A DNA stretch of 64,000 bases from JBEKUY01 sp049514555 (GTDB lineage: Bacteria; Acidobacteriota; Terriglobia; Acidiferrales; UBA7541), in contig JBEKUY010000006.1 in the NCBI GenBank assembly GCA_049514555.1, positions 124,001 through 188,000 on the forward strand. Reading direction: 5' to 3'. Positions 26,600 to 35,914 of the stretch are shown in pieces. Each line of letters begins with the position of its first letter. The first letter of the stretch is position 1. A program made the translations under genes and the position numbers. The notes beneath the pieces were generated by a model that saw only the letters and a list, made by a program, of their open reading frames with translations, was not told the origin of the DNA and ran no database searches.

Positions 26600-26676
26600 T
26601 GGGGTGGGCGATGGGGTTTGAACCCACGACGTTCGGAGCCACAGTCCGATGCTCTACCAGCTGAGCTACGCCCACC
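26600..26676 (-). tRNA. tRNA-His (anticodon GTG)
   Basis: Minus-strand cloverleaf: acceptor GTGGGCG/CGCCCAC, D arm GCTCAGCTGGTAGAGC, anticodon stem TCGGA/TCCGA with loop CTGTGGC (anticodon GTG), and T arm GTGGG-TTCAAAC-CCCAT. The base before the acceptor is G (G-1) opposite discriminator C73, the identity pair of bacterial tRNA-His. CCA is encoded in the gene. Confidence 0.95.
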
Positions 26677-26834
26677 ACCGGCAAAGGAAAGTTTAGCATG
26701 TCCTGTTGGCGCGGGACAAAGAGGCGGTGGGTTAACAGGAAGGCAACGGCGGCACGCGAAGGCCGCGCGGTTTTCGCGGGGATTGCTAGACTGCTACTAG
26801 CGCCCGTTCGCTTCGCTCAGGGTGACAAGAAAGT

Positions 26835-28520
26835 GTGTCCCCACAGATGATTCCTCACGAGGCGGAACGCCGCCACCTCGAACGGCAAATAGCCCTCGTG
26901 CGCCCGGTCATCCAACTGATGGCGCTCGTGGCGCTGGTGGAACTCAAGGGCCCGCAAGATTCCAGTCGGGCGGCTATCTTCCTGGTCACGTATCTTGGTT
27001 TCTCCGTGCTTGTTCTGGTGGGCGAGTATTTGCTGCGTGGGCGGGACTGGCACGTTCCGCTGGTGGTGGACCTTGCGGCGCTGGCGGTGCTGCTGGTTTC
27101 CAGCCCTTCGATTGTGCCGATCTGGTTTCCCTACTTGTTCGTGGTTTACGCCGCGGGGATCCGCTGGGGCTTCCGCTGGGGGGTGGCGCTCGCAGGAATC
27201 TCTTCGCTGGCCCTTTGGGTGCGCACGTTTGAGCGCGGGGAGTTGCACTGGCTCGGCACAATCTCCTCGCTCGGCCTTGTGGCCTGCGCCATCGCTGGGG
27301 GCACGGGGCTTGCTTTCCTCGGCGACCACAACCGCCGACATGCTGCCGACAACGAGTTTCTGGCGCGTTTAGCCTCCACGTTCCAGGTCGAACAGGGACT
27401 GGCTGAGTCGCTCCGCCTGATGCTCGATGAGCTGGCCAACGAGTTTCAATGTGAAAGTGCCCTGCTGGCGTATCGGGATGCCGAACTCGAGCGGGTGTTC
27501 CTATGGAGGGTTAAGATGGGCAAGACCGAGCGCATGATCCCGGAAAACTTGCCGCTGCTGCGCGCTGAGGGCTATCTGCTCGACGATCTCCATGCCAGTG
27601 TTTGCTGGAACGCGCTGAACCGCCCCGGCGAAGGTTTTGGGTGGGACCGGCGCAACGGGCGCGCCTTCAAGCACCCGCCTCGATCACCGCAAGCTTATCG
27701 GGAAGAGGACCCTCCCTGGCAGTCGCTCATGTCTGCGGCGTTCGAGCAACAGGGGCAACCGACGGGGCGGATCTTTCTCTTGAATGGCAGCCGGCGATTC
27801 AAGCGACGCGACCTGGAACGGTTCGAGCGCATCGCCCGGCGCATCGGCCCCGGGCTCGACAACCTATTCCTTTTGAGGCACATCAGGGCTCGCGCCATCG
27901 AGGGCGAGCGGAGCCGCATCTCTCGCGACCTCCACGACGGCATCCTCCAGACGCTGCTCAGCGTCGAGATGCAGCTTGACGTGATGCGGCGAAAGCTTCC
28001 CGGGGCGGTCGAACAGGTTGCCGCGAGCTTGGCCAACCTCCAACAGACCGTCCGGAACGAATCGGCTGAGCTGCGACACATGGTCACGGACTTGCGCCCG
28101 CTGCGTGTCCAGAGCGCCGACCTCGTCGACCTGATGCGCGGCTTCGCCGAGCGATTCTGCAACGAATCCGACCTGGCCGTGGACCTCTTGATTGACTCGG
28201 CCCGGCTCCAGGCTCCCGACCGCGTTTGCCGCGAACTCTTTCAGATATACAGGGAAGCACTCAACAATATAAAAAAGCATGCGAAGGCTTCCCATGTCGT
28301 GGTAAAACTCTCGCAGGACGATAGCCGCATCGTCCTGGTGGTGGACGATAACGGCGACGGCTTCAGTTTTGCCGGAAGTTTTACCGGGGACGAGTTGGAC
28401 CGGCTGCGACTGGGCCCGATTTCCATCAAGGAGCGCACGCGGACAGTGGGTGGGATTCTGACGGTGGAGTCGAGCCCCGGGCATGGGGCCCGACTCACAG
28501 TGGAAATCCCGCTCGGCTAG
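26835..28520 (+). CDS. Membrane sensor histidine kinase, NarX/NreB type (HisKA_3)
   Basis: 561 residues. Five or six membrane helices in residues ~20-165, a GAF-like region ~180-340, then the HisKA_3 phospho-acceptor box ERSRISRDLHDGILQTLLS with His, and an HATPase domain ending VESSPGHGARLTVEIP. The N box is IYREALNNIKKHA and the G box VDDNGDGFSF. GTG at 26835 or ATG at 26847 can serve as start; neither has a strong ribosome binding site. The response regulator begins 1 bp after its stop, so the two form a two-component system. Signal unknown. Confidence 0.93.
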   Translation: MSPQMIPHEAERRHLERQIALVRPVIQLMALVALVELKGPQDSSRAAIFLVTYLGFSVLVLVGEYLLRGRDWHVPLVVDLAALAVLLVSSPSIVPIWFPYLFVVYAAGIRWGFRWGVALAGISSLALWVRTFERGELHWLGTISSLGLVACAIAGGTGLAFLGDHNRRHAADNEFLARLASTFQVEQGLAESLRLMLDELANEFQCESALLAYRDAELERVFLWRVKMGKTERMIPENLPLLRAEGYLLDDLHASVCWNALNRPGEGFGWDRRNGRAFKHPPRSPQAYREEDPPWQSLMSAAFEQQGQPTGRIFLLNGSRRFKRRDLERFERIARRIGPGLDNLFLLRHIRARAIEGERSRISRDLHDGILQTLLSVEMQLDVMRRKLPGAVEQVAASLANLQQTVRNESAELRHMVTDLRPLRVQSADLVDLMRGFAERFCNESDLAVDLLIDSARLQAPDRVCRELFQIYREALNNIKKHAKASHVVVKLSQDDSRIVLVVDDNGDGFSFAGSFTGDELDRLRLGPISIKERTRTVGGILTVESSPGHGARLTVEIPLG

Positions 28521-28521
28521 T

Positions 28522-29187
28522 ATGGCCAAGAACAAACAACAGATTCGGGTCCTGGTCGCGGACGATCACGCCATTTTCCGCGACGGCCTGCGCAAGCTGC
28601 TCGATTCCGATGAGGAGCTCGCCGTTGTGGGCGAAGCCTCCAATGGAACCGAGTGCATCAAGCTTCTGTCGAAGTTGAAACCCGATATTCTCCTCCTGGA
28701 TCTGCGCATGCCGGATAAGGATGGGCTCGCCGTCCTCGAAGAAGTGAATTTCGACACGCTTCCCACGCGCGTCATCGTTCTGACCGCGGCCGAGGACGAC
28801 CGCGATGTCGTGCGCGCCATGCGGCTGGGAGCGCGCGGCGTGGTGCTGAAGCAATCGGCGACCGACCTCCTGGTCAAGAGTATCCATCGCGTTCACGCGG
28901 GAGAGATCTGGCTCGACAACCGCATGACTGCAGAGGTCATGAAGGCCTTCTCCAAGTCCGCGGAGGCTGGGCCGCGGCGTGAGAAGCCACTCCTCAGTGA
29001 CCGCGAAAAAGAGATCGTCCAGCTCGTCGCACAGGGATTCCGCAACAAGGAAATCGGCGAAAAGCTCTTCATCAGCGAGCAGACGGTCAAGAATCACCTC
29101 CACAATATTTTTGACAAGCTGGGCGTTTCCGACCGGCTCGAGCTGGCCCTGTACGCGATTCACCACAGGCTTATCGATCAGACCTAG
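28522..29187 (+). CDS. NarL/LuxR-family response regulator
   Basis: 221 residues. Receiver domain with acidic VADDHAIF, phospho-acceptor Asp in ILLLDLRMPDKDG, Thr in VIVLTAAEDD and Lys in GVVLKQS. A LuxR helix-turn-helix follows (LSDREKEIVQLVAQGFRNKEIG, then EQTVKNHLHNIFDKLGVSDR). Cognate partner of the kinase directly upstream (gap 1 bp). The ATG at 28522 is inside the kinase/regulator junction TAGTATGG; a 13-codon longer frame overlapping the kinase is less likely. Confidence 0.95.
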   Translation: MAKNKQQIRVLVADDHAIFRDGLRKLLDSDEELAVVGEASNGTECIKLLSKLKPDILLLDLRMPDKDGLAVLEEVNFDTLPTRVIVLTAAEDDRDVVRAMRLGARGVVLKQSATDLLVKSIHRVHAGEIWLDNRMTAEVMKAFSKSAEAGPRREKPLLSDREKEIVQLVAQGFRNKEIGEKLFISEQTVKNHLHNIFDKLGVSDRLELALYAIHHRLIDQT

Positions 29188-29313
29188 CTGCGGTCCATCG
29201 CTGGCCCCAGAGAGGGTCTGGCGCCTTCCCTGAGCCGGCCAACGAAGCTCTTTCCCTGGTTCCAGTACTAATGTACCTTTTCCACTGTGGCTAATTATGA
29301 GACTCGAGTTCTA

Positions 29314-29343
29314 TTGAGACGTATTGACCAGGCGGTCTAGAAT
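29314..29343 (+). promoter_or_regulatory. Putative sigma-70 promoter of the PilZ gene
   Basis: TTGAGA, 18-bp spacer, TAGAAT, about 30 bp before the TTG start at 29369. Only a sequence match; the gap 29188-29368 holds nothing else recognisable. Confidence 0.45.
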
Positions 29344-29368
29344 CCCGTAGAGGGATGGGGAGGATTCT

Positions 29369-29704
29369 TTGATAGAGACCGAACGCCGTTCAACACAACG
29401 ATTTAGCATCCGTTTGCCCCTCACCGTACGTTGGACTACAGGCGCCGCCGTCGGCGAAATGAAGACGGAGTCCCGGGACGTCAGTTCGCGGGGAGTCTAC
29501 TTTTTTCTTCCGAAGGAAGTGAAGGAAGGCTCGCCGATCGAAATCCTCCTGACGCTGCCCAACGAAATCACGATGGCCGGGCCAGTCCGTGTCCGCTGCT
29601 TAGGGCGAGTCCAGCGGACCGAGAACAAAGAGGAAGGCACGGTGGGGGTCGTCGCCGCGATTGAGCGATACGAGTTTATGCGCGGCGAGGATGGAAGCAA
29701 CTAG
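29369..29704 (+). CDS. PilZ-domain protein (single domain)
   Basis: 111 residues and almost only a PilZ domain: RRSTQRFSIRLPLTVRW at the start, SRDVSSRGVYFFL as the D-x-S-x-x-G motif, and VRCLGRVQR in the beta barrel. Both c-di-GMP motifs look intact, unlike the protein at 8654. Starts with TTG at 29369; GGGGAGG lies ~5 bases upstream. Likely a c-di-GMP effector that works through an unlinked partner. Confidence 0.85.
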   Translation: MIETERRSTQRFSIRLPLTVRWTTGAAVGEMKTESRDVSSRGVYFFLPKEVKEGSPIEILLTLPNEITMAGPVRVRCLGRVQRTENKEEGTVGVVAAIERYEFMRGEDGSN

Positions 29705-29846
29705 GAGTTCTTGCTCGCTCGCTGCGGAGGCGGGCAGGATGCGCCGGGGTGACTCCGACCCTCAGCGGGGCACCCCGGTAACTTTCCTGTTCACTTTCCT
29801 TCAACCTACCTTGCATCAGCAATGTCCCGCGCGGTCAAATAGGCCC

Positions 29847-30890
29847 ATGACCCTCGATTCCAGAATCGCAGGTCCGCTTGTTTTGGCTCTCGCTTTGACT
29901 CTAGCTTCGTGCCGAGATACGCCTCGGAAACAAGAGGTCTCACAGGCCAAGGGTGCCTCCTCAAACAGCTCGAACGTCACGCAGACGGTCCCGCAGGCGA
30001 AGGTCGTCTTCGTGAAAGGCACTGCGTTGATGACGACAAACGCAGACGGCTCGAACGTCAAGCAGTTGGTTGACGACGGGATTTACAAGACGCAGCCCCG
30101 CTGGTCTCCACGAGGCGACAAGATCGTCTACTACACGGCCGGCCAGAACACGAAAGACCCAAAGACGCATGCTAACTTGGTTGTGATTACGGCGGAGGGG
30201 GGCGCAGTGAACACTATTCCCGTGTTCGCTTCAGAGCCTGATGGCACGTTGATAGGAGGGATGCGCTTTGTCGAGGAGCTTGGATGGTATGGCAACGACG
30301 CGGTTTTCGCCGAAGGCTCGGCTAACCCGTACATTGGAGATTATCGAGTCTCTGATTTGAAATCGGGTGAGATGACCCAAGCCAGGGCAGAGATGGGCTT
30401 TGACACATGTGCAAGCAAAGCACAGGTTGGGTATCAGATGGACACCCGCTATACGTCCGGCGATCCCGGTGACTCGGTTGAGGTGAACGGAACCGTTGTT
30501 TACACTGTTCAGCCTCCTTCGACAGCCCGAGGTTTCCTGATTCGCGATCTGCATTGGTCCACCGACTGTACCAGACTGGCTTTTCTGGAAAGGACCGAGA
30601 CGAGCGCTGCCTTGGTAGTGATTCGCGGGGCGACGGTAGAGGCAAGGGTCCCCCTTCCGACTCATACAGTTGGAGTGCCGAAGGTAACGAATGTTGGAGA
30701 CTCCTTCGTGTTTCGCGGTTTCTCCGAGGATGCCCTGTTCTACGACACAACAACGCACACCCTGCGTCCCGCCCCGGACATTCTGCAGCAAGTCCAACAA
30801 AGAGAGAATGCGGAAGCGCAGGTCGTGAAGACGCTCGGTGGCCAGCCCACGGATGACCGGTCTTTCGATTGGTGGCGGCCAAACCACTAA
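29847..30890 (+). CDS. Lipoprotein with TolB/PD40-like beta-propeller repeats
   Basis: 347 residues. Signal sequence with lipobox LTLASC (Cys about residue 25). After a Ser/Gln-rich linker, repeats of the PD40/TolB type appear (MTTNADGSNVKQLVDDG, QPRWSPRGDKIVYYT, STDCTRLAFLERTE), suggesting a six-bladed propeller. The ATG at 29847 is chosen because it places the signal sequence at the N-terminus; the open frame extends 62 codons upstream without support. Probably an outer-membrane-attached binding protein; no Tol-Pal genes nearby. Confidence 0.75.
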   Translation: MTLDSRIAGPLVLALALTLASCRDTPRKQEVSQAKGASSNSSNVTQTVPQAKVVFVKGTALMTTNADGSNVKQLVDDGIYKTQPRWSPRGDKIVYYTAGQNTKDPKTHANLVVITAEGGAVNTIPVFASEPDGTLIGGMRFVEELGWYGNDAVFAEGSANPYIGDYRVSDLKSGEMTQARAEMGFDTCASKAQVGYQMDTRYTSGDPGDSVEVNGTVVYTVQPPSTARGFLIRDLHWSTDCTRLAFLERTETSAALVVIRGATVEARVPLPTHTVGVPKVTNVGDSFVFRGFSEDALFYDTTTHTLRPAPDILQQVQQRENAEAQVVKTLGGQPTDDRSFDWWRPNH

Positions 30891-31027
30891 TCACACACAA
30901 TCGTACAAATCGAAAGCAAATAGCTGAATCCCCCTTCATAGTGTGCCGAACGATGCTTGGCGTGTGACGAGAACGGGGCTAGGATTGGCGGCCTTGGACG
31001 AGTTGTGCGCGGAGGGGCGGAAGCGAC

Positions 31028-32992
31028 ATGCCGCTGACCTACATTGATTGGATCGTGATCGCCGGCTACCTGCTCATCAATTTGCTGATCGGGATTTACT
31101 ACCGCCGGCGCGCCAGCGGCAACACGGCGGAGTTCTTCATCTCCGGCCGAGACGTTTCCTGGTGGCTGGCCGGCACTTCGATGGTGGCGACGACCTTCGC
31201 GGCCGACACTCCGCTGCTGGTTGCCGGTTTGGTGGCCACGCAGGGTATTGCCGGCAACTGGCTGTGGTGGAGCCAGTGCCTCACCGGAATGTTGACCGTC
31301 TTCTTTTTTGCGCGGTACTGGCGGCGGGCCGAGATCATGACCGACGTCGAGCTCACCGAGATGCGCTACTCGGGCCGCCCGGCCGCCTTTCTGCGCGGCC
31401 TGAAAGCCGTCTACCTTGGCCTGCTGATGAACTGCTTCATCGTGGGCTGGGTGAGCCGAGCCATGGTGGACATCATCGCCGTGCTGCTCGGGCCGGGCAT
31501 CGCGCAGGGCCGGGTGCTGCAGCTAGCGGTGGGGCATCACGTCCTTCTGCACTACACGCTGGGAGCGCCGCGGCAGACCGCCTTGCTGATCTGCATTTTG
31601 GGGCTGATTCCGTTCACGGGCTTGTACACGTTCATCGGCGGGCTGTGGGGCGTGCTGGTGACGGATCTTTTCCAGTTCATCTTGAAGATGGGTATGGTCA
31701 CGGTGCTGGCCTGGGTGGCGGTGGCGAAACTGGGCGGCATCCAGGCGCTGGAGCTGCATCTGCAAATGGTGAACGCGGCGACGGCTCAGACCGGAGTGCA
31801 CACCTCCAATCCCCTGGCGCTTTTCCCGGATTTTCATCTCGGGCTCACGACCAATGCCATGTGGACGCTGCCGGTTCTGTCTTTCATCCTTTTTCTGGGC
31901 GTGCAATGGTGGTCCTCGTGGTATCCGGGCGCGGAGCCGGGAGGCGGCGGGTACGTCGCGCAGCGGATGTTCAGCGCGAAGGATGAGAAGAACTCGCTGG
32001 GTGCAACGCTGTGGTTCAACATCGCCAACTATGCGTTGCGTCCCTGGCCCTGGATCGTGACCGGGCTGGTAGCGCTGGCCGCCTATTCGCCGCATGGCGG
32101 GGTGAATCCCAGCGCCGCGTTTGCGGCGAACCCGCAGCAGGGCTACGTGATGGTCCTGCGCGATTATCTTCCGCCGGCGCTGCGCGGCTTGATGGTTGCG
32201 GCATTCTTGGCGGCGTTCATGTCCACGATCGGCACGCAATTGAACTGGGGCACCTCTTACCTGGTGAATGACTTCTACCGGCGTTTTCTGGTGCGCCAGG
32301 CGGGCGAGCGCCACTATGTGCATATCGGGAAGCTATTCACGGTCGTTCTGGTTCTTGCGGGCGGGTACGTGGCAGACAAGCTCGTGTCCATCTCACAGGG
32401 CTGGCAGATCGTGCTGGGCATCGGGGCCGGCACCGGAGCTGTCCTGATCCTGCGGTGGTACTGGTGGCGAATCAATGTGTGGAGTGAGATCGTTGCGACC
32501 GTGGTTGCGGCGGTACTGACATTCGTGCTGGCGTGGGTGCCGTTCGAGGGGAGTGCGGCAGTCGTGACCGCCAAAACCACGTTGATCACGGCCGGGGTCA
32601 CGACGATCGCCTGGATTCTGGCGACGATTTTCACGCGGCCAGAACCCACGGAGAAACTGGTGGCTTTCTACCGCCGGGTCCACCCGAGCGTGTATGGCTG
32701 GCGGCCCATCGCGAAACTCGTTCCCGAGCTGTCCCCGGTGCGCGATTTGGGCATCAACACCTGGAATTGGGTCCTGGGATGCGTGATGGTTTATGGTGCG
32801 ATGTTCGGCATCGGCAAGCTGGTGTTCAAGCACTGGGTCAGTGGATTGATCCTGCTTGTGGTGAGCGGCGTGGCGGGTTATTTGATCTTCTGGAGTCTAT
32901 CGCGCCAAGGGTGGTCCACGCTCTCGGGGGGTTCCCCATCGGCTGGAGCCCAGAGCATCGGTCCCGCCGGAGCACGCGGCCCGGTTCAGTGA
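31028..32992 (+). CDS. Sodium:solute symporter (SSS family)
   Basis: 654-residue inner-membrane transporter with 13-15 predicted helices. YIDWIVIAGYLLINLLIGIYY is the first helix, and GRDVSWWLAGTSMVATTFAADTP is the SSS signature for the Na+ site; GGYVAQRMFSAKDEKNS and STIGTQLNWGTSYLVNDFY follow. The C-terminal ~150 residues carry extra helices, as in larger SSS members. GGAGGGGCGGAAGCGAC precedes the ATG. Substrate unknown (family: sugars, amino acids, vitamins). No catabolic operon adjoins. Confidence 0.93.
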   Translation: MPLTYIDWIVIAGYLLINLLIGIYYRRRASGNTAEFFISGRDVSWWLAGTSMVATTFAADTPLLVAGLVATQGIAGNWLWWSQCLTGMLTVFFFARYWRRAEIMTDVELTEMRYSGRPAAFLRGLKAVYLGLLMNCFIVGWVSRAMVDIIAVLLGPGIAQGRVLQLAVGHHVLLHYTLGAPRQTALLICILGLIPFTGLYTFIGGLWGVLVTDLFQFILKMGMVTVLAWVAVAKLGGIQALELHLQMVNAATAQTGVHTSNPLALFPDFHLGLTTNAMWTLPVLSFILFLGVQWWSSWYPGAEPGGGGYVAQRMFSAKDEKNSLGATLWFNIANYALRPWPWIVTGLVALAAYSPHGGVNPSAAFAANPQQGYVMVLRDYLPPALRGLMVAAFLAAFMSTIGTQLNWGTSYLVNDFYRRFLVRQAGERHYVHIGKLFTVVLVLAGGYVADKLVSISQGWQIVLGIGAGTGAVLILRWYWWRINVWSEIVATVVAAVLTFVLAWVPFEGSAAVVTAKTTLITAGVTTIAWILATIFTRPEPTEKLVAFYRRVHPSVYGWRPIAKLVPELSPVRDLGINTWNWVLGCVMVYGAMFGIGKLVFKHWVSGLILLVVSGVAGYLIFWSLSRQGWSTLSGGSPSAGAQSIGPAGARGPVQ

Positions 32993-33074
32993 ACAGGGGT
33001 CGGCCGTTTCGTTGAAGTGGAAGCGGTTCAGGTTGCCGAGGTTCGCAGCGCCGCCGGAGCGGCACATCGTCCAA

Positions 33075-34253
33075 TTACACTTTACCTACGCGGTGCATCA
33101 CCGTAACTGGCCGCTTGGGGTGCTCCGCTTCGGACGGCAAGCCATTCTCCGGCCAGACGCCGAGCCAATTCGCATGGGATTGGATGAGCGCCGCGAGGGG
33201 GTCCACCTCGGCCAGGAAAGCGTCATGGCCGTGCGCGCTGACCAGCTCGGCGAAGCGAGCGTCGACGCCGGCAGCCTGCATTTTCGTCACGTACGCACGC
33301 ACGTCCCCGGGAGGGAAGAGCCAGTCCGCGGAGATGCCGATCGCCAGCACCTTCGCCTTGATCCGCCGAAACGCCGAGTCTTCCGAGCCGTAACCGCGGG
33401 CCACGTCAAATGTGTCCATGACCTTCGTGATCGTGACGTAGGTATTGGCATCGAAGCGGGCAATGAATTCGGCACGCTGGTAGTCCAGGTATCCGGCCAC
33501 GTCGAAGCGAGCATCGACGAAGTGATAGGGGTCTTCGCCGGTGCGATTGGGGCGGTGACCGTACCGCGCGGTGAAAAGTTCCGCCGACTTGTAGGAACAC
33601 ATGGCCAGTGCGCGCGCCAAGCCGAGGCCCGCGTTCGGAGGAGCAGCGCGCGTATAGCGGCCGCTCTGCCAATTCGGGTCGGCCTGAATCGCCAGGCGCT
33701 GGAGGTGATTGAGCGCCAAGCCCATCGCCGAGAGGGGAGTGGCGCCGATGGGGACGCACGTCTCGACCCGTTCCGGGAAGTCAACCGCCCACTGCAGCGC
33801 CTGCATTCCTCCGATGGAGCCGCCGATGACGGTGCGCAGGCGCTTGATGTCCAGATGGTCCAGGAGAAGGGCCTGAGCGCGGACCATATCGCCGATGGTG
33901 ATCAGAGGGAAATCCGGTCCGTAAGCGGCGCCGGTCTTAGGATTCACCGATGTCGGACCGGTCGAGCCGTAGCAGGAACCGATCACGTTGGTCCCGATCA
34001 CGCAATACCGCGAGAGATCAAAGGGTCGGCCGGGGCCGAACAAGCCCAGCCACCAATCGGCCACACGCGCCGAGCCCGAAAGCGCCTGACAAACAAGGAC
34101 CACGTTATCGCGTTCGGGATTCGGGGTGCCGTAAATGGCGTAGCGAATCGACACGGGCTGAAGTTCACCGCCGGACTCCAGCCGGAAGGGCTCGCGCTCG
34201 GCGAAGAGAAAATCGCCTTCCTGTGTCGGCTCGACCGTTCCTGTTTTCATCAC
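33075..34253 (-). CDS. metX: Homoserine O-acetyltransferase
   Basis: 392-residue alpha/beta-hydrolase enzyme acetylating homoserine with acetyl-CoA, first step of methionine synthesis by direct sulfhydrylation. Nucleophile Ser in GGSIGGMQALQW, Asp in the SADWLFPPGD region and His in SAHGHDAFLAE. The early motif is CQALSGSARVADWW. 47 bp downstream of metY on the same strand, so probably one operon. The shared promoter and leader at 35.7-35.9 kb would set expression of both genes. Confidence 0.95.
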   Translation of the reverse strand: MMKTGTVEPTQEGDFLFAEREPFRLESGGELQPVSIRYAIYGTPNPERDNVVLVCQALSGSARVADWWLGLFGPGRPFDLSRYCVIGTNVIGSCYGSTGPTSVNPKTGAAYGPDFPLITIGDMVRAQALLLDHLDIKRLRTVIGGSIGGMQALQWAVDFPERVETCVPIGATPLSAMGLALNHLQRLAIQADPNWQSGRYTRAAPPNAGLGLARALAMCSYKSAELFTARYGHRPNRTGEDPYHFVDARFDVAGYLDYQRAEFIARFDANTYVTITKVMDTFDVARGYGSEDSAFRRIKAKVLAIGISADWLFPPGDVRAYVTKMQAAGVDARFAELVSAHGHDAFLAEVDPLAALIQSHANWLGVWPENGLPSEAEHPKRPVTVMHRVGKV

Positions 34254-34300
34254 GCTCCCTTGGTGGCTATTGTAGCCCGTTCCGCCTCCGAACCGGCGCT

Positions 34301-35620
34301 CTAGGAGCGTCCGGGTTGTGTCGCCTTGGTTAGAGCCTGGTCGAGATCGGCGATGATGTCGTTCACGTCTTCGATGCCCACCGATAGCCGGACAAACTCA
34401 GGGGTTACGCCGGTCTGCGCCTGTTCCTCGGGCGTGAGCTGTGAGTGAGTTGTCGTGGCTGGATGAATGATCAGCGATTTCGCGTCGCCGATATTCGCCA
34501 GGTGGCTGAACAGCTTGACGCTGTTGATCAGCTTCGCGCCGGCTTCTTTGCCGCCTTTGATGCCGAAGCCGACGATGCCGCCCTGGCCATCGGGCAGGTA
34601 CTTCTTTACGTTGACGTGATCGGGATGATTGGGCAGACCCGGATAGTTCACCCAAAGCACGGCGGGATGTTTGGAGAGAAACTCCGCCACGGCCAGGGCA
34701 TTCTTTGAGTGCCGCTCCAAGCGTAGGGGCAAGGTCTCCAATCCCAGCAGCGTCAGGAACGAGCCCCAGGGACTCTGCGCGGCACCCGTGTCGCGCAACC
34801 AGTGCGTGCGGATGTAGATGATGTAGGCGATGTTGCCGATCGGCCGCAGCGCCTCTTCGAAGATCAGGCCGTGGTAGGCGGGGTCAGGCGCGGTGAACTC
34901 CGGCCACTTCTGGGGATCCTTGGCCCACGGGAATTTGCCGCTGTCCACAATCGCGCCTCCGATGTGCACGCCGTGGCCGCCGATGAACTTCGTCGTCGAA
35001 TACACGACGATGTCGAAGCCGTGTTCGATCGGACGGAACAATGCCGGCGTCAGCACGGTGTTGTCTATGATCGTTGGCAAGCCATGCTTGTGCGCGATGT
35101 CGGTGATCTTGCGGTAGTCGGGAACGTCGTTCTTTGGGTTGCCGGGTGTCTCGAGGTATACGGCGCGGGTGTTCTTGTCCACCAGCTTGCTGATGTCCTC
35201 GGGTTTCTTCGGATCGAAGAACCGCACCTCGACGCCGAGCTTCGAAAACGTCTGAGTGAACAGCGTCCACGTTCCGCCATACAGGCTGTTGGCAGAGATG
35301 AAGTTTTGCCCCGCGTGCGTGATCGTCAGGACCGCTGCGGTTTCCGCCGCCTGGCCGCTGGCAAATGCCAGCGCTGCCGCGCCGCCATCGAGCGCCGCGA
35401 GGCGCTTCTCGAGGACGTCGGTGGTGGGGTTCATCAGGCGGGTGTAGATATTGCCGAATTCGCGCAGGCCGAAGAGATTCGCGGCGTGCTCGGTGTCATG
35501 GAACACGTAGCTGGTCGTCGAGTAGATCGGGACGGCCCGGGCCGTGGTCGTGGGATCGGGCACCTGGCCGGCGTGCAATGCCTGAGTGCCTAATCTGTAG
35601 CTTGGCGTAGTATCTGACAT
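34301..35620 (-). CDS. metY: O-acetylhomoserine sulfhydrylase (aminocarboxypropyltransferase)
   Basis: 439-residue PLP enzyme of the Cys/Met-metabolism family making homocysteine from O-acetylhomoserine and sulfide. PLP lysine in VYSTTKFIGGHGVHIGG; VYLETPGNPKNDVPDY and the C-terminal KLFSHLANIGDAKSLIIHPAT..SQL are family signatures. GGAGAAACTGAA precedes the ATG. Followed by metX. Expression is likely governed by the upstream Met/Cys leader peptide and terminator, since the open path to this gene crosses that terminator. Confidence 0.96.
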   Translation of the reverse strand: MSDTTPSYRLGTQALHAGQVPDPTTTARAVPIYSTTSYVFHDTEHAANLFGLREFGNIYTRLMNPTTDVLEKRLAALDGGAAALAFASGQAAETAAVLTITHAGQNFISANSLYGGTWTLFTQTFSKLGVEVRFFDPKKPEDISKLVDKNTRAVYLETPGNPKNDVPDYRKITDIAHKHGLPTIIDNTVLTPALFRPIEHGFDIVVYSTTKFIGGHGVHIGGAIVDSGKFPWAKDPQKWPEFTAPDPAYHGLIFEEALRPIGNIAYIIYIRTHWLRDTGAAQSPWGSFLTLLGLETLPLRLERHSKNALAVAEFLSKHPAVLWVNYPGLPNHPDHVNVKKYLPDGQGGIVGFGIKGGKEAGAKLINSVKLFSHLANIGDAKSLIIHPATTTHSQLTPEEQAQTGVTPEFVRLSVGIEDVNDIIADLDQALTKATQPGRS

Positions 35621-35745
35621 TTCAGTTTCTCCATTCTCCTGTTCTTAGATTCTTAAGATCGATCAGTCGATTCGCACCGGTCTGGCCCGCCGCAAACGGC
35701 GCCCGTCAAGGTGGTCACGGATTCCTCTCGTCTGACCTGGTCCCA

Positions 35746-35780
35746 AAAACAAAAAACCCAACACCGTGTCCGGCGTTGGG
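35746..35780 (-). terminator. Attenuator terminator before metY
   Basis: Minus strand: CCCAACGCCG-GACA-CGGTGTTGGG, a 10-bp stem (one G-T pair) with a 4-base loop, then TTTTTTGTTTTT. It lies 37 bases after the stop of the leader ORF and ~125 bases before the metY ATG, so it acts within the metY leader rather than at the end of a gene. Confidence 0.9.
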
Positions 35781-35817
35781 TGGCTGTTGAGCGACTGACT
35801 GGTTCTGGTCTAGCCCA

Positions 35818-35904
35818 TTAGCTCCCTTCGCCGCACGGACAGATGCACATGGCCATCATCATCTGGCCTTCAATGCAGATGCCGCTCTGGCGAATGGAAC
35901 TCAT
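35818..35904 (-). CDS. Met/Cys-rich leader peptide of metY (28 residues)
   Basis: Short ORF ATG to TAA. Its centre is the run Gln-Met-Met-Met-Ala-Met-Cys-Ile-Cys-Pro-Cys (ATG ATG ATG GCC ATG TGC ATC TGT CCG TGC): four Met and three Cys in ten codons; another Cys lies earlier. The ATG follows the -10 box by 10 bases, so the mRNA would have only ~3-5 bases before it: essentially leaderless. The last codons (TGC GGC GAA GGG AGC) overlap the proposed antiterminator arm. Slow decoding of Met or Cys codons would stall the ribosome upstream of that arm. It is regulatory by position, not expected to have a function as a peptide. Confidence 0.82.
   Translation of the reverse strand: MSSIRQSGICIEGQMMMAMCICPCGEGS
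35824..35833 (-). promoter_or_regulatory. Antiterminator arm inside the metY leader ORF
   Basis: CGGCGAAGGG on the minus strand pairs at 8 of 10 positions with the terminator 5' arm CCCAACGCCG. A ribosome at the stop codon would cover it (terminator forms); one stalled on the Met/Cys codons would leave it free (antiterminator forms). Confidence 0.7.
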
Positions 35905-35914
35905 GGTCGTGTCT

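Noticed and set aside
35621..35745. SAM riboswitch upstream of metY
   Set aside because: No recognisable SAM-I, SAM-II or SAH core; the leader peptide plus terminator explains the region better.
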